From the IMG/VR virus record IMGVR_UViG_3300012920_000232, positions 1-25,773 of that record: a stretch of DNA of 25,773 nucleotides; one strand, 5' to 3'. This DNA comes from a virus. Under the pieces are notes generated by a model that saw only the letters and a list, made by a program, of their open reading frames with translations, was not told the origin of the DNA and did not search any database. This document shows positions 23,232 to 25,773 of the stretch, piece by piece (the stretch's first letter is position 1; each line of letters begins with the position of its first letter). A program made the position numbers and the translations under genes.

Positions 23232-23537
23232 ATGGAAAACAATTTTGGACTGATTTTTGCTGAGAATTGTGAACCTACTGAAGAGAATGTTCAAGGGTTT
23301 GCTAATTATTGCATGGACTTCTACGGTGAGAATAATGACGATGCTCTTTATCCTACCGAAGGATTTACCATGGGAACTGCCATGATTGCCATCAATGAAT
23401 ATTTGACTGGTAACTATCCTTGTTGTGAAGAGAACTTTGAAAATGGAGTTCCTACTCATCTGTATGGTGGTGGTGATACCATTGACCGTGAGAAAGTTCT
23501 TGGAATCTTTTTGGAACAAATGGAGATGGTAGCATAA
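23232..23537 (+). CDS. Highly acidic small protein of unknown function
   Basis: A 101-residue protein with about 19 acidic and only 2 basic (K/R) residues, and four cysteines (C13, C27, C64, C65). There is no membrane segment. ATG 23232 is preferred over ATG 23214 because AAAGGAA at 23219-23225 has six-base spacing and the likely transcript start is near 23211. Such charge is seen in DNA-mimic and anti-restriction proteins, but no specific family is recognised, so that is only a hypothesis. It is the first gene of the P2 unit and shares TAATG with the next gene. Confidence 0.72.
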   Translation: MENNFGLIFAENCEPTEENVQGFANYCMDFYGENNDDALYPTEGFTMGTAMIAINEYLTGNYPCCEENFENGVPTHLYGGGDTIDREKVLGIFLEQMEMVA

Positions 23538-23719
23538 TGTGTGGTGCATTTACTGGTGAATACGATTTTGATGGTTTTGTAGTTAAAGAAACTGTCACTG
23601 GAAAAATTCTTGCAGGGTTCTTTGACCCAATCAAGACTATCGAAGAAGCAGAAGAACTTCAAGTAGGATTGAAGAACCGTTTTAATGTTAAAACTATTAT
23701 AGAGGGATATTATGAATGA
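23537..23719 (+). CDS. Small protein of unknown function
   Basis: A 60-residue acidic protein (MCGAFTGEYDFDGFVVKETV at the start, then a helical KTIEEAEELQVGLKNRF). It starts in a TAATG overlap with the preceding gene and ends within the next gene's start region, so it is embedded in a three-gene coupled set. The pattern of two beta strands and one helix suggests a small compact fold. No family recognised. Confidence 0.65.
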   Translation: MCGAFTGEYDFDGFVVKETVTGKILAGFFDPIKTIEEAEELQVGLKNRFNVKTIIEGYYE

Positions 23720-23882
23720 TGCAATGAATGCAAAACATGCTCGACACTTGACTCGCATCCTTAATGTTAAGGTTGCGTTGTCAAAATGTGAAGAGTCAAA
23801 GAGTGAGTGGGGCATTGAATACTGGTCAGGAGTTCTGAAAGCACTTCAGAATAAACGACTAGATGGTGTCAAGTTCCACTAA
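23712..23882 (+). CDS. 56-residue basic protein of unknown function
   Basis: A short frame from ATG 23712 with AGAGGG at 23701-23706, five bases upstream, overlapping the preceding gene's end by eight bases. The product is basic and mainly helical (KHARHLTRILNVKVALSKCEE, then YWSGVLKALQNKRLDG). The good ribosome site, coupling and tight fit before the late promoter at 23890 support a real gene. It is the last gene of the P2 group. No family recognised. Confidence 0.62.
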   Translation: MNDAMNAKHARHLTRILNVKVALSKCEESKSEWGIEYWSGVLKALQNKRLDGVKFH

Positions 23883-23889
23883 AAAATCG

Positions 23890-23897
23890 TATAAATA
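23890..23897 (+). promoter_or_regulatory. T4-type late promoter (TATAAATA)
   Basis: Perfect late box eight bases after the island's last stop codon. Initiation near 23903 would give a leader of about 17 bases containing the AAGAGGA ribosome site. It marks the return to the late programme. Confidence 0.78.
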
Positions 23898-23919
23898 GAC
23901 ATATAGAAGAGGATTTTAT

Positions 23920-24456
23920 ATGCCTATTAACAGTACAACTATTACTACGCAACTCAAAGATGATGAGTTGACGAGTAATCTTAACTATCTGCAACCCACT
24001 GGGTTCAGGGTAGTTATTGATAGAACAAGGTATCCTAACTTAGAATACTTTGCTCAACAGGTAACGCATCCAGGCGCACAGTTAAATCCACTGGAGTTAC
24101 CTGCCAGAAGAATTACATCTGTTCCTTTAGCAGGGGACAAGATAACTTTCAGTGAAGTCTCATTCAATATTATACTGGATGAGAACATGACTGCATATAG
24201 AGAGATGTATGATTGGATGACTAGAATAACTAATGAGGGTCAAGTATCCGCAGGGTCAAGGGGTGAAAAGAAACCTACCTATTCTGATATCACCTTGAGT
24301 GTATTATCAAGTCATAACAATCAGACCTTGAGGGTAAGATACAAAGATTGTATTCCTACTTCTCTTGGTACTATTAATTTTCAGTCAACTACTGGGGATG
24401 TCCAGTTCTTGACTTTCGATGCTAGTTTTAGATTTGCTCAGTTTGAAATAGTCTAA
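23920..24456 (+). CDS. Tail-tube-fold structural protein
   Basis: A 178-residue protein with the layout of the tail tube fold. It has an opening strand, TGFRVVIDRTRYPNLEYF, then a Q-x5-G and LPARR region, AGDKITF, a second strand with NIILDEN and a helix ending in YDWMTRI. The end reads SDITLSVLSSHNNQTLRVRY, DCIPTSLGTINFQS, then VQFLTFDASFRF. The same elements occur in this phage's gp19 (FPGYAGGDVEL, IAGDRTF, ERWMNGI), so the two are probably paralogous. In marine T4-like phages this position before uvsY holds a tail structural gene (gp3 or tube-initiator type). Which of gp3, gp54-like or another it is cannot be settled here. It has its own late promoter and good ribosome site. Confidence 0.75.
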   Translation: MPINSTTITTQLKDDELTSNLNYLQPTGFRVVIDRTRYPNLEYFAQQVTHPGAQLNPLELPARRITSVPLAGDKITFSEVSFNIILDENMTAYREMYDWMTRITNEGQVSAGSRGEKKPTYSDITLSVLSSHNNQTLRVRYKDCIPTSLGTINFQSTTGDVQFLTFDASFRFAQFEIV

Positions 24457-24488
24457 ATACTACATTATTGTTTTATAATGGAGAGTGA

Positions 24489-24938
24489 ATGTTAGATTTA
24501 GAAAGCATATTGGCAGAGTGGAAAGAAGACTCAAAGATTGATATTTCCACCCTTGCTGAATGTTCCAAAAATACCCCAGAGTTACATGCTAAGTATCTTG
24601 AGTATCATGCACAGACAAGACTGCGACTCAAGAAAGCAGAGTTCAAACAAAAAGAATTACTAAAAGATAAGTATCTCTATTACGAAGGTAAGATGTCTCA
24701 GGAAGACATTGAATCTCGTGGTTGGGCATTTGACCCATATGATGGTCTAAATGTAAACACTAAAAACTTCAAAGAGTATTATTATGATACTGATAAGGAG
24801 ATTCAAGATTCGGAACTGAGAATACAGTACCTAAAAACCATTATAGATACTCTAGTAGAAATTATAGATAATCTAAAGTGGAGACATCAAACTATTTCCA
24901 ACATAATTAAATGGAGACAGTTCGATGCAGGAATGTGA
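24489..24938 (+). CDS. uvsY: Recombination mediator UvsY
   Basis: A 149-residue helical protein (T4 UvsY is 137). The start is LDLESILAEWKEDSKID, then an ELHAKYLEYH segment and a KEL-x2-KYLYYEGKM segment. WAFDPYDGLNVNTKN and a C-terminal helical region ending in IDNLKWRHQTISNIIKWRQFDAG are characteristic. UvsY loads UvsX recombinase onto gp32-coated single-stranded DNA for replication restart and repair. GGAG at 24480-24483 precedes the ATG. It is followed by uvsW with overlapping ends, as in T4-like genomes. Confidence 0.93.
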   Translation: MLDLESILAEWKEDSKIDISTLAECSKNTPELHAKYLEYHAQTRLRLKKAEFKQKELLKDKYLYYEGKMSQEDIESRGWAFDPYDGLNVNTKNFKEYYYDTDKEIQDSELRIQYLKTIIDTLVEIIDNLKWRHQTISNIIKWRQFDAGM

Positions 24939-25773
24939 CATTACCGAATACCATAACCGCAAAACTTAAAGACCATGCAATGATGCACATTGAGTGCGAA
25001 GCACATCAAGTGCCAGAGTTGCGTGATTACTTTTCATTCTATGTCCCAGGCTTCAAGTTCATGCCAATGTATAAGGCAAGGAAGTGGGACGGTAAAATCA
25101 AACTATTCAATTCAGTTACTCGTGAACTGGGTGCAGGACTGTATGACCATCTGAGAAAGTTTTGCTCAGATAGAATGTATCCTCTGCAATTAGAGGAGAC
25201 TAAGTATGGTCACCCTGCCCAGAAGAACGGTGTATCCCATATCAATCTAACTAAGTTCATTGAAGAACTTAACAGTCCGTTTGATATCCGTGACTATCAA
25301 TACGATGCGGTCACACATGCAATCACTAATAAAAGAGCAATCCTACTATCACCAACTGGTAGTGGTAAGTCATATATCATCTATTGTTTATTGCGTTGGT
25401 ATATGGATAACTATGATAAGCAAGTTATGATTGTTGTTCCGACAACAAGTCTTGTCGAACAGATGTACAAAGACTTTGAAGAGTATGGATTTGATGTAGA
25501 TAAACACTGCCACCGAATCTACTCAGGTAAGGATAAAACCACTGATAAACAGATTATCATTTCTACATGGCAATCTATCTACAAGTTTCCACCCAAATGG
25601 TTTGAGAACCTAGGGTGCATCTTTGGTGATGAAGTCCATCTCTTCAAAGCAAAGTCTTTGTCTGGTATCATGAACAAGTGTAAGAATGCTGAGTATCGAT
25701 TCGGTACTACAGGTACACTAGACGGTACAGAGACTAATAAACTTGTACTGGAAAGTCTCTTTGGTTCTGTACA
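24935..25773 (+). CDS. uvsW: DNA/RNA helicase UvsW (3' truncated)
   Basis: The reading frame runs off the end of the window, so the protein is partial, about 280 residues seen. The N-terminal domain matches UvsW (MHIECEAHQVPELRDYFSF and YKARKWDGKIKLFN). The helicase domain has DIRDYQYDAV (Q motif-like), Walker A SPTGSGKS, motif Ia VVPTTSLVEQM, a DEVH box (FGDEVHLF) and TTGT as motif III. UvsW unwinds branched DNA and R-loops and controls the late shift of replication. The start is uncertain: GTG 24935 fits the T4 length best but its AGGA is only two bases away; ATG 24911 or ATG 24980 are alternatives. The frame overlaps the uvsY end by a few bases. Confidence 0.93.
   Translation, partial: MTLPNTITAKLKDHAMMHIECEAHQVPELRDYFSFYVPGFKFMPMYKARKWDGKIKLFNSVTRELGAGLYDHLRKFCSDRMYPLQLEETKYGHPAQKNGVSHINLTKFIEELNSPFDIRDYQYDAVTHAITNKRAILLSPTGSGKSYIIYCLLRWYMDNYDKQVMIVVPTTSLVEQMYKDFEEYGFDVDKHCHRIYSGKDKTTDKQIIISTWQSIYKFPPKWFENLGCIFGDEVHLFKAKSLSGIMNKCKNAEYRFGTTGTLDGTETNKLVLESLFGSV

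Noticed and set aside
24452-24479. Possible promoter before uvsY (TCTAAATA at 24452, TATAAT at 24474)
   Set aside because: TATAAT has no -35 at 16-18 bases (the nearest TTGAAA is about 25 away), and the late-like box has a mismatch at a key position. uvsY may simply be read from 23890.

Overview
The window is part of the genome of a T4-like (Tevenvirinae-type) contractile-tailed phage, most like the marine branch (cyanophage or pelagiphage type). The evidence is the syntenic, recognisable series of T4 virion genes (13, 14, 15, 16, 17, 18, 19, 20, 67-like, 21, 22, 23, then uvsY and uvsW), the AT-rich DNA, tight gene packing and perfect T4-type late promoter boxes (TATAAATA). No photosynthesis gene or other host-specific marker is present, so the host cannot be named from this window. 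Every confident gene is on the + strand, and no gene-free stretch is longer than about 135 bases.

Layout: (1) 1-3296, the 3' end of a fibre-like gene made almost wholly of a 4-residue repeat, a basic coiled-coil protein, a GT-A type glycosyltransferase and a 2OG-Fe(II) oxygenase-like protein. (2) 3366-7883, a small BppU-like virion protein and a 1379-residue repeat-rich fibre. (3) 7898-14700, neck proteins gp13, gp14 and gp15, terminase gp16 and gp17, sheath gp18 and tube gp19, ending at a hairpin. (4) 14768-20754, portal gp20, prohead core protein, a fatty acid desaturase inserted in the capsid cluster, a small basic protein, protease gp21, scaffold gp22 and major capsid gp23, closed by tandem terminators. 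(5) 20831-23882, an island of eight small or unusual genes (KOW-like protein, unknowns, a mini membrane protein, a DNA methyltransferase and three small unknown proteins) driven by three host sigma70-type promoters. Two of these promoters are near-identical and carry a 16-bp perfect palindrome over the -10. (6) 23890-25773, a late promoter, a tail-tube-like structural protein, recombination mediator uvsY and the 5' part of helicase uvsW.

How they work together: most of the window is the late virion programme (head assembly, DNA packaging, neck, tail and fibres). The promoter types suggest two regimes. TATAAATA boxes lie before structural blocks (3320, 12309, 17396, 23890). TTGACA-17-TATNAT promoters occur only in the 20.8-23.2 kb island, which therefore looks like an early-expressed, possibly host-directed cassette parked inside the late cluster. 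The best candidates for undescribed biology are that island with its duplicated palindromic promoter, the desaturase between prohead core genes, the glycosyltransferase/oxygenase pair among fibre genes, and the roughly 95-unit tetrapeptide fibre.
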